Below, one piece after another: positions 7,993-15,316 of a stretch of DNA of 49,284 nucleotides. The first letter of the stretch is position 1. The number at the start of each line of letters is the position of its first letter. The position numbers and the translations under genes were made by a program. This DNA comes from JALZIF01 sp964584905 (GTDB lineage Bacteria; Gemmatimonadota; Gemmatimonadetes; Gemmatimonadales; Gemmatimonadaceae), in NCBI GenBank assembly GCA_964584905.1, contig CAZPCC010000363.1, forward strand, positions 1 to 49,284, in the 5' to 3' direction. Under the pieces are notes generated by a model that did not search any database, was not told the DNA's origin, and was given only the letters and a program-made list of their open reading frames with translations.

Positions 7993-9252
7993 GTGAAGCA
8001 TCTTGGATTTCGCGCGCGCCTGCTCTGGATTCTACTGGCGTTCGCCATCGTTCCGGCCGTTGTGCTGATGATAGCTGGCGCAGCGGCGGCCAATCGCACG
8101 CTCCCCCTTATTGGGGGGAGCGAGGCGTGGGAGCGTGTCGCCCAATCGGGGCGCGTTGTGATGGCCGAGCTCGATACGGGGCGCATGTCACCCGACCAGC
8201 GGCGTGCACTCCGCGTGCACGAAACGGAGCTCAACGCCTCCCTGGAGCAGGCGAGACGCGTTCAGTATCTCGCCGGACGGGCACCGCTCATCATGATGGT
8301 GCTCGCGATTCTAGGGTTGGCGGTCATTGCCATTGTGGCGTCGCGCGTGGCGGCGCATTTGAGTCGTCAGCTCAGCCGTCCCCTCAAAGAGCTGGTTGGC
8401 TGGGCGGGATTGATCGCAAAGGGGATCCCCCTCCCCGAGAAGGTGCCGCCAAAGCGGGGCGCGCCGGAATTCGCAATCCTCAGACGACGGATGCGCGGAA
8501 TGGCGGAAGAGCTCGAAGTTGCGCGTGACCGTGAGCTCGAAGCTGAGCGCCTGTCGGCATTTCGGGAGGCGGCGCGCCGGGTAGCGCATGAGCTGAAGAA
8601 TCCACTTACGCCGATCCGCTTCGCGGTTGCTCGGCTCAAGAGGGAAGTGCCGCCGTCGTTGATGGAGAGTGTGACGGTGCTCGAAACGGAAGCAGCAAGG
8701 CTGGAAAACCTGGCGATGACTTTTTCACAGTTTGGTCGGCTGCCAGAAGGTCCGGCGTCGGCGATCGATGTCGCGGAACTCGCCCGCTATACGGCACGGG
8801 CTACCGTTCCCGACGATATGGAAGTCACCGTGACCGCGGCGTTCGATGTTCCGCTGGCATGGGGACAGCATGAGCCACTCGCTCGGGCGCTTGCGAACGC
8901 CCTGCTCAACGCAGTAGATGCGTGCTCGGCCGGGGGTACTATCGAGATAGTCATCTCGCGCAGCCGCCTGAACGGGGAGCCGGGCATTGCGCTCGAGGTT
9001 CGTGACAGCGGTTGCGGGATAGCGCCTGAGCAGTTGGCGACGATCTGGGAGCCGTATCTCACCTCGAAGCCCGGGGGTACGGGGTTGGGCCTGGCGATAG
9101 CTCGCCAGGCGGTGGAAGCGAACGGCGGCAAGGTTGCGGCAGAGAGTACGCTCGGTACGGGCACGACGATCCGCTTTACGCTTCCCGCTGCTGCGGGCAC
9201 AGCGAGCGAGCTGGACCTTTCGGAAGAGACGGCGCTGCGATTCGGCGCATAA
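7993..9252 (+). CDS. NtrY-like membrane histidine kinase
   Basis: A 419-residue sensor kinase from the GTG at 7993. An in-frame extension upstream would read through the heptad array and is unlikely. Two membrane helices (about 11-33 and 98-117) flank a short periplasmic loop of about 65 residues, too small for a classic sensor domain. A HAMP-like linker follows (about 118-170), then a charged helix and the HisKA box RRVAHELKNPLTPIRFAV with His at about 199. The ATPase motifs are NALLNAVDA, VRDSGCGIA and GGTGLGLAIA. The LAHELKNPLTPI type box is typical of the NtrY/NtrB branch. It begins a plus-strand cluster with three mini-proteins and an NtrC-like regulator, so the cognate pair is almost certainly this kinase and the protein at 10151. 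Confidence 0.92.
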   Translation: MKHLGFRARLLWILLAFAIVPAVVLMIAGAAAANRTLPLIGGSEAWERVAQSGRVVMAELDTGRMSPDQRRALRVHETELNASLEQARRVQYLAGRAPLIMMVLAILGLAVIAIVASRVAAHLSRQLSRPLKELVGWAGLIAKGIPLPEKVPPKRGAPEFAILRRRMRGMAEELEVARDRELEAERLSAFREAARRVAHELKNPLTPIRFAVARLKREVPPSLMESVTVLETEAARLENLAMTFSQFGRLPEGPASAIDVAELARYTARATVPDDMEVTVTAAFDVPLAWGQHEPLARALANALLNAVDACSAGGTIEIVISRSRLNGEPGIALEVRDSGCGIAPEQLATIWEPYLTSKPGGTGLGLAIARQAVEANGGKVAAESTLGTGTTIRFTLPAAAGTASELDLSEETALRFGA

Positions 9253-9265
9253 CGCGGGAGCAGTC

Positions 9266-9544
9266 GTGGACGGACCAGTCGTTCTCATACCGATCACCTT
9301 GTTCATCGCGACCGCCTTCGTGCTGGCGCCGCTGGCGCGAGCCCTCGGAAAGCGCATCGAGTCGCGTGGCGCCGTGCCGAAGATCCCGACCGATGTACAG
9401 GAGCGGCTCGAGCGAATGGAGCAGGCGATCGACTCGATAGCGATCGAGGTCGAGCGCATCTCTGAGGGGCAGCGGTTCACGACCAAGCTGCTTTCCGATG
9501 CCAGATCCGCGGACGTGCTGCCCCGCGGCGCAGTCGACACCTAG
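9266..9544 (+). CDS. One-helix mini-protein, paralog 1
   Basis: A 92-residue protein from GTG 9266, with GGGAG 5 nt upstream, 13 nt after the kinase stop. An N-terminal membrane helix (about 4-24, VLIPITLFIATAFVLAPLA) is followed by a short basic linker and an amphipathic helix, ERLERMEQAIDSIAIEVER, ending in ISEGQRFTTKLLSD. It shares this C-terminal block with the next two genes. Predicted topology: membrane anchor plus a cytoplasmic coiled coil able to oligomerise. I do not recognise a named family. Its position between a sensor kinase and its regulator suggests it modulates signalling, but that is inference. Confidence 0.85.
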   Translation: MDGPVVLIPITLFIATAFVLAPLARALGKRIESRGAVPKIPTDVQERLERMEQAIDSIAIEVERISEGQRFTTKLLSDARSADVLPRGAVDT

Positions 9545-9557
9545 CGGGGAGGCATAC

Positions 9558-9833
9558 ATGGATATGGTCGTAGCGATCGTGGCGATCTCCAGCAGCGTGG
9601 CGATCATGGGAACGATCGCCTGGGCATACATCGAACGGCTCAAGCTCAAGCCCCCCGCCACCAGCAAGCAGCTTGGCGCGATCGATGAGCGGCTCGCGCG
9701 GATGGAAAACGCCATTGATGCGATGTCGGTCGAGGTGGAGCGAATTTCGGAAGGGCAGCGATTCACCACCAAGCTGCTCTCCGAACGCTCAGCGGAGATG
9801 GAGCCGACACCGACGCTCGAACGCGGCTCCTAA
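9558..9833 (+). CDS. One-helix mini-protein, paralog 2
   Basis: A 91-residue protein from ATG 9558, preceded by GGGGAGG at 9546-9552. The membrane helix is at about 3-25 (VVAIVAISSSVAIMGTIAWAY), followed by the family block RLARMENAIDAMSVEVERIS and EGQRFTTKLLSER. The N-terminal helix differs from its neighbours while the C-terminal 30 residues are nearly identical, so selection acts on the soluble helix. It follows paralog 1 by 13 nt. Function unknown. Confidence 0.87.
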   Translation: MDMVVAIVAISSSVAIMGTIAWAYIERLKLKPPATSKQLGAIDERLARMENAIDAMSVEVERISEGQRFTTKLLSERSAEMEPTPTLERGS

Positions 9834-9851
9834 CGCTATCGGAGGCACGCC

Positions 9852-10121
9852 ATGCCCGAAGAAGTCGTCTTTCTCGGCTTTTCATCGATCATCTGCGGGA
9901 CGCTGGTAATCGTCTACGCCCTCAAAGCCTGGTCGAACCGGGGAATCGCAAGAGGCGCCGCCGCGCTCCCCAAGGGCGTCGACCAGCGGCTCGAACGGAT
10001 CGAGCATGCAGTCGATGCAATTGCGATAGAAGTCGAGCGGATCTCGGAAGGACAACGGTTCACTACCAGACTGCTCTCCGACCGGGCAGCTGAAGCAAAG
10101 GAATCGCGCAGGCTGTCGTGA
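9852..10121 (+). CDS. One-helix mini-protein, paralog 3
   Basis: An 89-residue protein from ATG 9852 with GGAGG at 9841-9845. The membrane helix is at about 5-26 (VVFLGFSSIICGTLVIVYAL), followed by RLERIEHAVDAIAIEVERIS and EGQRFTTRLLSDR. It is the third tandem copy; the kinase, the three copies and the regulator gene at 10151 are all within about 30 nt of each other. Strong individual ribosome binding sites on all three suggest substantial translation. Function unknown. Confidence 0.87.
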   Translation: MPEEVVFLGFSSIICGTLVIVYALKAWSNRGIARGAAALPKGVDQRLERIEHAVDAIAIEVERISEGQRFTTRLLSDRAAEAKESRRLS

Positions 10122-10150
10122 CCCGCTCCGGCCTGGCCTAGCGACCCGCA

Positions 10151-11533
10151 ATGCCCACCGTTCTGATAATCGACGACGAGCCGAACATCCGCCGGATGGT
10201 CGGAGCGTTGCTCATCGGTGAAGGCTATGCGGTGCGGGAGGCCGCCGATGGCCGTGCCGGCGCACGTGCTGCCGCGGAGCAGGAACCCGATGCGGTGCTG
10301 CTCGATCTGATGATGCCGGGGCCGGAAGACGGCCTGCGCGCGCTGGATGCCATCCGTCAGTCGGTGCCGGACGTTCCGGTCGTAATGATGAGCGGCCGCG
10401 CCGGACTCAGCGATGCGGTGAAGGCGACCAAGCTGGGCGCGTACCACTTTCTCGAAAAGCCTCTTACCCCCGAAGGGGTGCTGCTCACCCTCCGGTCGGC
10501 GATCGAGCTGCGGCGCGCGCGGCTCGAAGCGCGTGCCTTACGCGAAGATTTCGGTCCCGCCGGGAAGATGGTCGGTGGCAGCGACGCGATGAACGAAGTT
10601 CGGATACTCATCGCGCGCGTGGCGCCTACCGATGCGCGCGTCCTCATCATGGGCGAGTCCGGAACCGGCAAGGAACTCGTCGCTGCGGCGATTCACCGCG
10701 AGAGCCCACGCGGCGAGCAGGCGTTCGTGCGCGTGAACTGCGCCGCCATACCGCGCGACCTGGTCGAGAGCGAGATGTTCGGTCATGAACGCGGCGCGTT
10801 CACCGGAGCGACGGAACGCCGGATCGGACGGTTCGAGCTCGCGCACCTGGGAACGCTGCTGCTCGATGAAGTGGGGGATCTCGGTGCCGAGGCTCAAGCG
10901 AAGTTGCTGCGAGCAATCGAGGCACATGAGATCGAGCGGGTGGGCGGCGGTGCCCCGATCGCCGTCGATGTGCGCATCATCGCAGCAACCAACATGAATC
11001 TCGAGGAAGCCGTTACGGAGGGACGTTTTCGCGAGGACCTTTACTTCCGGCTGAACGTCATCCCCATCACGATTCCTCCGCTTCGCGAAAGGCTCGAGGA
11101 CGTTGCACCGCTTGTCGAGCACTTCAGCGCGCTCTTCAGCGCGCGAAGCGGGCGGCCCGCGCCGCAGTGGAGCGACGGCGCGGTGACGGCGCTGACCCGG
11201 TACCGGTGGCCCGGCAACATTCGCGAACTTGCGAACATTGTTGAGCGCCTGGCGATTTTGAGCGCGGGACGGGAGGTGACGGCGGACGCGGTGCGGGCGG
11301 TACTTCCCGTGGACCGCGTGGCCGGGGGTGCGCCAGCATCCCCTGGTTCGAATGGGGCAATACCGGAAGGACCACTCGCAGACACTCTGGACTCATACGA
11401 GCGGCGCCTTATCACCGCGGCGCTCGACACGGCAGATGGCAACATCGCCGAGGCGGCGCGGCGGCTGCAAACCGATCGCCCGAATCTCTACCGGCGGATG
11501 CGTCGGCTGGGAATTTCGTGGGGCGAGGAGTAG
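10151..11533 (+). CDS. NtrC-family sigma-54 response regulator
   Basis: A 460-residue protein with three complete domains. The receiver domain (1-120) has the acidic pair DDE at 8-10, the phosphorylation site D52 (LLDLMMPG) and K103 (LEKP). The AAA+ domain has Walker A GESGTGKE at 168-175, the sigma-54 contact loop GAFTGA at 215-220, Walker B LLLDEVGD at 236-243 and an arginine-finger region near EGRFREDLYFRLN. The Fis-type helix-turn-helix at the C-terminus (about 420-458) reads NIAEAARRLQTDRPNLYRRM. The intact GAFTGA means it should activate sigma-54 RNA polymerase. It is the partner of the kinase at 7993. A sigma-54-type promoter candidate lies 70 bp after its stop. Confidence 0.95.
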   Translation: MPTVLIIDDEPNIRRMVGALLIGEGYAVREAADGRAGARAAAEQEPDAVLLDLMMPGPEDGLRALDAIRQSVPDVPVVMMSGRAGLSDAVKATKLGAYHFLEKPLTPEGVLLTLRSAIELRRARLEARALREDFGPAGKMVGGSDAMNEVRILIARVAPTDARVLIMGESGTGKELVAAAIHRESPRGEQAFVRVNCAAIPRDLVESEMFGHERGAFTGATERRIGRFELAHLGTLLLDEVGDLGAEAQAKLLRAIEAHEIERVGGGAPIAVDVRIIAATNMNLEEAVTEGRFREDLYFRLNVIPITIPPLRERLEDVAPLVEHFSALFSARSGRPAPQWSDGAVTALTRYRWPGNIRELANIVERLAILSAGREVTADAVRAVLPVDRVAGGAPASPGSNGAIPEGPLADTLDSYERRLITAALDTADGNIAEAARRLQTDRPNLYRRMRRLGISWGEE

Positions 11534-11603
11534 CTCGTTGCGAAACGACACGCCCGGCGTCCGGGGTCAGGACAAGCGGAACCCCGGCGACCAGCCGCCT
11601 CTT

Positions 11604-11619
11604 TGGGCAACCCGTTGCA
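11604..11619 (+). promoter_or_regulatory. Candidate sigma-54 (-24/-12) promoter
   Basis: TGGGCAACCCGTTGCA: GG at -24 and GC at -12 with the exact 12-nt register, and TTGCA matches the -12 consensus fully. Positions 4-6 of the -24 half deviate from TGGCAC. It lies just after the NtrC-type gene and 79 bp before the start of the barrel protein at 11698, so it would make that gene a target of the upstream regulator. Confidence 0.45.
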
Positions 11620-11697
11620 TATCTTGCAGATGCGTCGGCGCTGGGCTTACGGTACGACCCATGCTTCCCTCGTCAGAATCAAATACCTGGAGCTCAG

Positions 11698-13527
11698 ATG
11701 CGAGGCATTGCGCGCCCACGTGAAGTGACTCGTGCGCAGGTTAGGCAGCGAATGCTCAACGCTCGCCGCTCGCCTTGCACCCTCTGGATAGTCGGCGCGG
11801 CTCTCCTTTTTGCAGCGGTGCCCGAGCAGCTGCGGGCGCAGGATTCCACCGAATCTTATTCCGACCGCCCGTCGTTACCGCGGGAGCTCGCCGAGGAGGC
11901 TCTGGGGCGATACAACCGGAGCGCGGCGCTCAGGGCGACCGGCAGTCTCAGTGTGCCCGCCGACCAGACCGTCGAAGGCGACGTCGCGGTGCTGCATGGA
12001 CCGCTCACGATAGCTGGTCGCGTGCTGGGAAGCGTGGTAGTGATAAACGGCGACCTGGTGCTCACCCCCGGCGCGCGCGTAGCGGGCGACATCCTGGTGG
12101 TCGGTGGGGTGATAGACGGAGAGCGTGGGGCCACGGTTGGGGGCACGGTCACGCGTAACCCTCTTCCCCTGCGTTATGTTCGTCGCGATGAGCGTCTCGT
12201 GCTGGATGAAGACACCCGTGCGAGAAGTTTCATCCGCAACGTGCGCCGCTCCACATCGCGCATTCGCCTGACGGCGGGCGGATACAACCGGGTGGAAGGG
12301 CTGCCAGTCATTGCCGGACCTGCGTTCAGGCAGCGTACGGACTGGGGCATGATACGCGCTGAGGCGTTAGGCATACTTCGCAGCGCGGGCGAGTTCGCCT
12401 GGACGAGTGCCAACGTTGGCCATGATGCGCGGCTCGAGGTGAGATTGGGCGGGCGCAGCGGGATCGCGCTCGGCGGCCGTTTCTACGATATGGTGGATGG
12501 ATTCGAGACCTGGCACCTCAAGGGCAGCGAGGTTGCGCTCGCCAACTTCTTTTTCCACCGCGACTTTCGCGACTACTTCGACCGGCACGGCTCGCGGGCC
12601 TACGCCACCTTGTTGATGGGGCCTCACGCGGAGTTCGAGCTCGGCTACGCTCGCGAACGCTGGGGCGGTCGCACGGTGGCTGATCCGTTCACGCTCCTTC
12701 GTGATGCCGATCCGTGGCGCTCCAATCCGCTGGCCGACGAAGGCCTGTTTCGCATTGCAAGCGCGATTCTCACCATCGACACTCGAAACGACATCCGGGA
12801 TCCGTGGACCGGATGGCTGCTGAACCTGGAGTTCGAGCATGGAGAGAGCGATGCCGCGCGACTCGGGCCGCTCACCCCGCTCGCGCGCACGGCTACCCCC
12901 GGGTCGGTGGAGGCGCTGGACTATGCGCGGGGATTCCTCGACGTGCGGCGTTACAACAGGCTTTCGCCCGACGGGCAGCTGAACTTCCGCGTCGTGGTCG
13001 GCACGTCGTTAGGTAGGGATCCGCTTCCTGTGCAGCGGCGGCTGTCGCTGGGCGGCCCCGGCACCCTGCCGGGATTCGATTTCCGCCGGGAAACGGACGG
13101 GGACGATGTCCTCACCTGCACCGAGGACCTTTCGGCAGTCGATTCGGGGCGCGTGCTCCCGGTGGGCCGGCCCGCGCAGTGTGAGCGGATTGCGCTCGCG
13201 CAGGTGGAGTATCGCGGCGATCTCCGCATTGGACTCGGCGGTGGACCGGCGAGCGGCGACCGGACTGACGACCGGTGGCACCGCTTCAAGGTCCAGCACG
13301 TGGGACAATGGGTCGTGTTCGCCGACGCGGGGCGAGGCTGGCTGGTCGGTCCAGGACGAGTGGGCCAGGTGCAGTACCGTGCCGGACAGCTTCCCGCGAT
13401 AAGCACCTTCCGCACCGACGTCGGCGCGGGACTCGATTTCGACGTGATCGGGTTCTTCGTTGCCAAATCCACATCCCACCCTGACGAGCCGACGAATTTC
13501 TTCGTGCGGCTGCGACACCGGTTCTAA
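11698..13527 (+). CDS. Bactofilin-like repeat fused to BamA/TamA-like barrel
   Basis: A 609-residue secreted protein from ATG 11698 (GGAG at 11689); ATG 11752 is an alternative. The signal segment is about residues 28-45 (TLWIVGAALLFAAVPEQLRA). Residues about 80-155 are short Gly/Val strands such as VEGDVAVLHGPLTIAGRVLG and VVVINGDLVLTPGARVAGDI, closely resembling the right-handed beta-helix turns of bactofilins (polymer-forming DUF583). From about residue 185 the protein is a beta barrel ending in the typical outer-membrane signature FFVRLRHRF. It contains LSLGGPGTLPGFDFR, resembling the GG..LRGF/RGY motif of the BamA/Omp85 surface-antigen family. No POTRA domains are visible. It lies between the sigma-54 regulator and the DUF4390 gene. 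Confidence 0.85.
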   Translation: MRGIARPREVTRAQVRQRMLNARRSPCTLWIVGAALLFAAVPEQLRAQDSTESYSDRPSLPRELAEEALGRYNRSAALRATGSLSVPADQTVEGDVAVLHGPLTIAGRVLGSVVVINGDLVLTPGARVAGDILVVGGVIDGERGATVGGTVTRNPLPLRYVRRDERLVLDEDTRARSFIRNVRRSTSRIRLTAGGYNRVEGLPVIAGPAFRQRTDWGMIRAEALGILRSAGEFAWTSANVGHDARLEVRLGGRSGIALGGRFYDMVDGFETWHLKGSEVALANFFFHRDFRDYFDRHGSRAYATLLMGPHAEFELGYARERWGGRTVADPFTLLRDADPWRSNPLADEGLFRIASAILTIDTRNDIRDPWTGWLLNLEFEHGESDAARLGPLTPLARTATPGSVEALDYARGFLDVRRYNRLSPDGQLNFRVVVGTSLGRDPLPVQRRLSLGGPGTLPGFDFRRETDGDDVLTCTEDLSAVDSGRVLPVGRPAQCERIALAQVEYRGDLRIGLGGGPASGDRTDDRWHRFKVQHVGQWVVFADAGRGWLVGPGRVGQVQYRAGQLPAISTFRTDVGAGLDFDVIGFFVAKSTSHPDEPTNFFVRLRHRF

Positions 13528-13531
13528 CGAG

Positions 13532-14179
13532 GTGCGGCTGGCCATCCTGCTGCTTCTACTCACCGGCGCCGTCGCCGCGACTGAGGAGTCGCAGCGCGTC
13601 GATCAACTCGAGGTGCTCCTTCCGCCGCCCGAACGGCGAGGCATGGAGCCACCCGCCATTCGGAGCGTGGGACTGCTTGCCGACGCACGCACCCGTGATC
13701 TGTTGCATCACGGATTTCCCGCACGCATGCATTACAAGCTGGAACTGTGGTCCACCGAGGGATGGTTCGACAAGATGCTGCAGCGACGCGAGTGGGACGT
13801 GATCGTGCGCTTCATCCCGCTCGACCGGCGCTACGTCATATCGCGGATAGATGGCGAGACGGTCACGACGCTCGGGTCGTCGGGAGAGCTTTCGGAAGTT
13901 CAGGCGCTCCTCGACCGCCCATACCGGCCTTCAATGCGCGCGGCCCCGCCTCGCGACCGGGTCTACTACAACGCCGAGCTCGATGTCGAAATGCTTTCGG
14001 TGAACGATCTCGATGAGCTGGAGAGATGGCTGCGGGGCGAGCTTCGTCCGGCCACACGGGGCGAACGCAGCCCGGGAACGGCGCTGACCCGAGGAGTACG
14101 GTCGCTGGTGGTGCGTTTGCTCGGCTCGGAAAATCGGCGATACCGCGTAAGGTCAGGTACGTTCCGAGCTGCGGGCTGA
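13532..14179 (+). CDS. DUF4390-like secreted protein
   Basis: A 215-residue protein from GTG 13532, 4 nt after the barrel gene's stop. The first 16 residues form a signal peptide (RLAILLLLLTGAVAA). The body matches the DUF4390 layout by eye: LADARTRDLLHHGFPARMHYK, WDVIVRFIPLDRRYVISRI, a Ser/Gly turn with LSEVQALLDRPY, then VYYNAELDVEMLSVNDLDEL. In many Proteobacteria DUF4390 genes sit directly beside ntrY/ntrX, and the same neighbourhood appears here with an NtrY-like kinase and NtrC-like regulator. It probably acts in the periplasm; its biochemical role is unknown. The gene ends in a bidirectional hairpin. Confidence 0.72.
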   Translation: MRLAILLLLLTGAVAATEESQRVDQLEVLLPPPERRGMEPPAIRSVGLLADARTRDLLHHGFPARMHYKLELWSTEGWFDKMLQRREWDVIVRFIPLDRRYVISRIDGETVTTLGSSGELSEVQALLDRPYRPSMRAAPPRDRVYYNAELDVEMLSVNDLDELERWLRGELRPATRGERSPGTALTRGVRSLVVRLLGSENRRYRVRSGTFRAAG

Positions 14180-14214
14180 GGGACGAGGGGCGCGCGACGC
14201 GCGCCCCTCAGCCC
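14173..14214. terminator. Bidirectional terminator hairpin
   Basis: A perfect 12-bp inverted repeat (14185-14196 with 14198-14209, GAGGGGCGCGCG/CGCGCGCCCCTC, centre at 14197). It is nested in an outer pairing of 14173-14182 with 14205-14214. It lies between the converging DUF4390 and HNH genes and contains the HNH stop codon. No T-run, so it may act as a strong GC hairpin or need Rho. Confidence 0.6.
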
Positions 14215-14804
14215 ACCGCCATCACACCGCGATCGCTCGTCACGCGTCGCGCCTCTCTCAGCTCCTTCAATACATCGCCGCCGTAGAACAAGCGAATGTA
14301 TTTCGACTGGATCGGCGTGAGACGCCTAACGGCCCAGCTGAGGTGCACGAAATGCGGCTCCACTGGTGCGTGGAGCGGGTGCATTCCAATCTCAGCCGGC
14401 AGCCGGTTGCCCTTACGGGCATTGCAGGGGCTGCACGCGGTAACGACGTTCGACCACTCGTTCACACCGCCACGCGACAGCGGAATCAGGTGATCGCGCG
14501 TGAGCGACTCGCGCGGACGCAGCTCTATCGACGCGCGGCCGCAGTACTGGCAACTATAGTGGTCGCGCGCGAACAGAAAGGTGTTCGTCACCTGCCTGCG
14601 AAACCGTCGCGGAACATGGATGAACTTCATGAGCCGGATGACGGATGGACGCGGCAGGGCCAGACGCTCGGAGTGGATCAGCCGGGAACCGTCGGCCTCG
14701 ACGATCTCGGCCTTTCCATCGAGCACCAACCGGAGGGCGCGCCGCATTGGAACCATCGTCAGCGGTTCGAATGACGCGTTCAATGCCAGACAGCCAATGA
14801 TCAT
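14208..14804 (-). CDS. HNH endonuclease family protein
   Basis: A 198-residue protein with a central HNH nuclease domain. The zinc knuckle CQYCG (about 86-90) is followed by the core LTRDHLIPLSRGG and NEWSNVVTACSPCNARKGNR. The Asp-His metal-binding pair and both Cys pairs are intact. The N-terminal part (LALNASFEPLTMVPMRRALR) is the conserved lead of the widespread stand-alone 'HNH endonuclease' family found in many aerobic bacteria, whose role is not established. ATG 14804 has a strong GGAGGTG site 5 nt upstream, which also encodes the end of a small zinc-ribbon ORF. There is no toxin-antitoxin or restriction partner next to it. Confidence 0.88.
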   Translation of the reverse strand: MIIGCLALNASFEPLTMVPMRRALRLVLDGKAEIVEADGSRLIHSERLALPRPSVIRLMKFIHVPRRFRRQVTNTFLFARDHYSCQYCGRASIELRPRESLTRDHLIPLSRGGVNEWSNVVTACSPCNARKGNRLPAEIGMHPLHAPVEPHFVHLSWAVRRLTPIQSKYIRLFYGGDVLKELREARRVTSDRGVMAVG

Positions 14805-14942
14805 TCACACCTCCGCCGCATTCGGACGGATCCCGGCGCCCAATGGCGTCGAGGGCGGGCTCTCGGCGGTGCTGCCCGCACTACACTGGTAGCAATCGTC
14901 CCCCACCGGAGCGTTGCGCCAGCAAATGGTACACTCCAGCAC
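14805..14942 (-). CDS. Possible zinc-ribbon mini-protein
   Basis: A 45-codon ORF (GTG 14942, stop 14805-14807) that ends exactly one base before the HNH ATG (TGA ATG). The product begins MLECTICWRNAPVGDDCYQC: a CxxC - 9 residues - CxxC pattern, as in a minimal zinc ribbon. A Pro/Gly/Ala tail follows. The frame stays open far upstream to about 15290 but with no ATG, GTG or TTG, so GTG 14942 is the only usual start. Further Cys residues (DPC, PEC) lie in that open frame. No ribosome binding site precedes the GTG. It could be a real coupled gene or chance; the tight fit to the HNH start favours the first slightly. Confidence 0.35.
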   Translation of the reverse strand: MLECTICWRNAPVGDDCYQCSAGSTAESPPSTPLGAGIRPNAAEV

Positions 14943-15316
14943 GCTTGCGAGTGCCCTCGGGTGCCGGGGGCTGACGCTCCTCTGGCACTCGGGCAGCTGA
15001 AGAGCAACTGGCAGGCGCGGACGCTGGCAGGGGTCGGCTAGGATCCCTCCTCCGTGCGCTGCCGCCGCAAAGTAATGCAGATACGCCTGAACCCGCCACT
15101 GGCGAATGTGGCGTAAATGATGCGGCTGGCTCGAATTAAGGAAATGGTGTCCTGGCTGAAGAGACGAGAGAGGCGCATGCCGAGGACGTGCTTCCGAGCT
15201 GCGCGGGCCGCGCGGTTCGCTACGAGGGCATAGCCAGCATTGCCGATTCCTCGCGACTCTCCTCCCTCATCTATATCTTCTTCAGTATCGCCGCCACCGC
15301 CCGTTGTGAGGTAATC
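14943..15316. other. Divergent intergenic stretch
   Basis: No convincing gene in the 374 bases between the mini-ORF and the lipoprotein gene. A TATCTT word at 15274-15279 lies 38 nt before the lipoprotein start and could be its -10 element. An open frame without a start codon covers most of the stretch on the minus strand (see the mini-protein entry). Confidence 0.4.

Noticed and set aside
7993..11533. A nitrogen-regulation (NtrBC) assignment for the two-component pair
   Set aside because: The motifs only show the NtrY/NtrC branch. No glnA, amtB or PII gene is nearby, so a nitrogen role is not supported.
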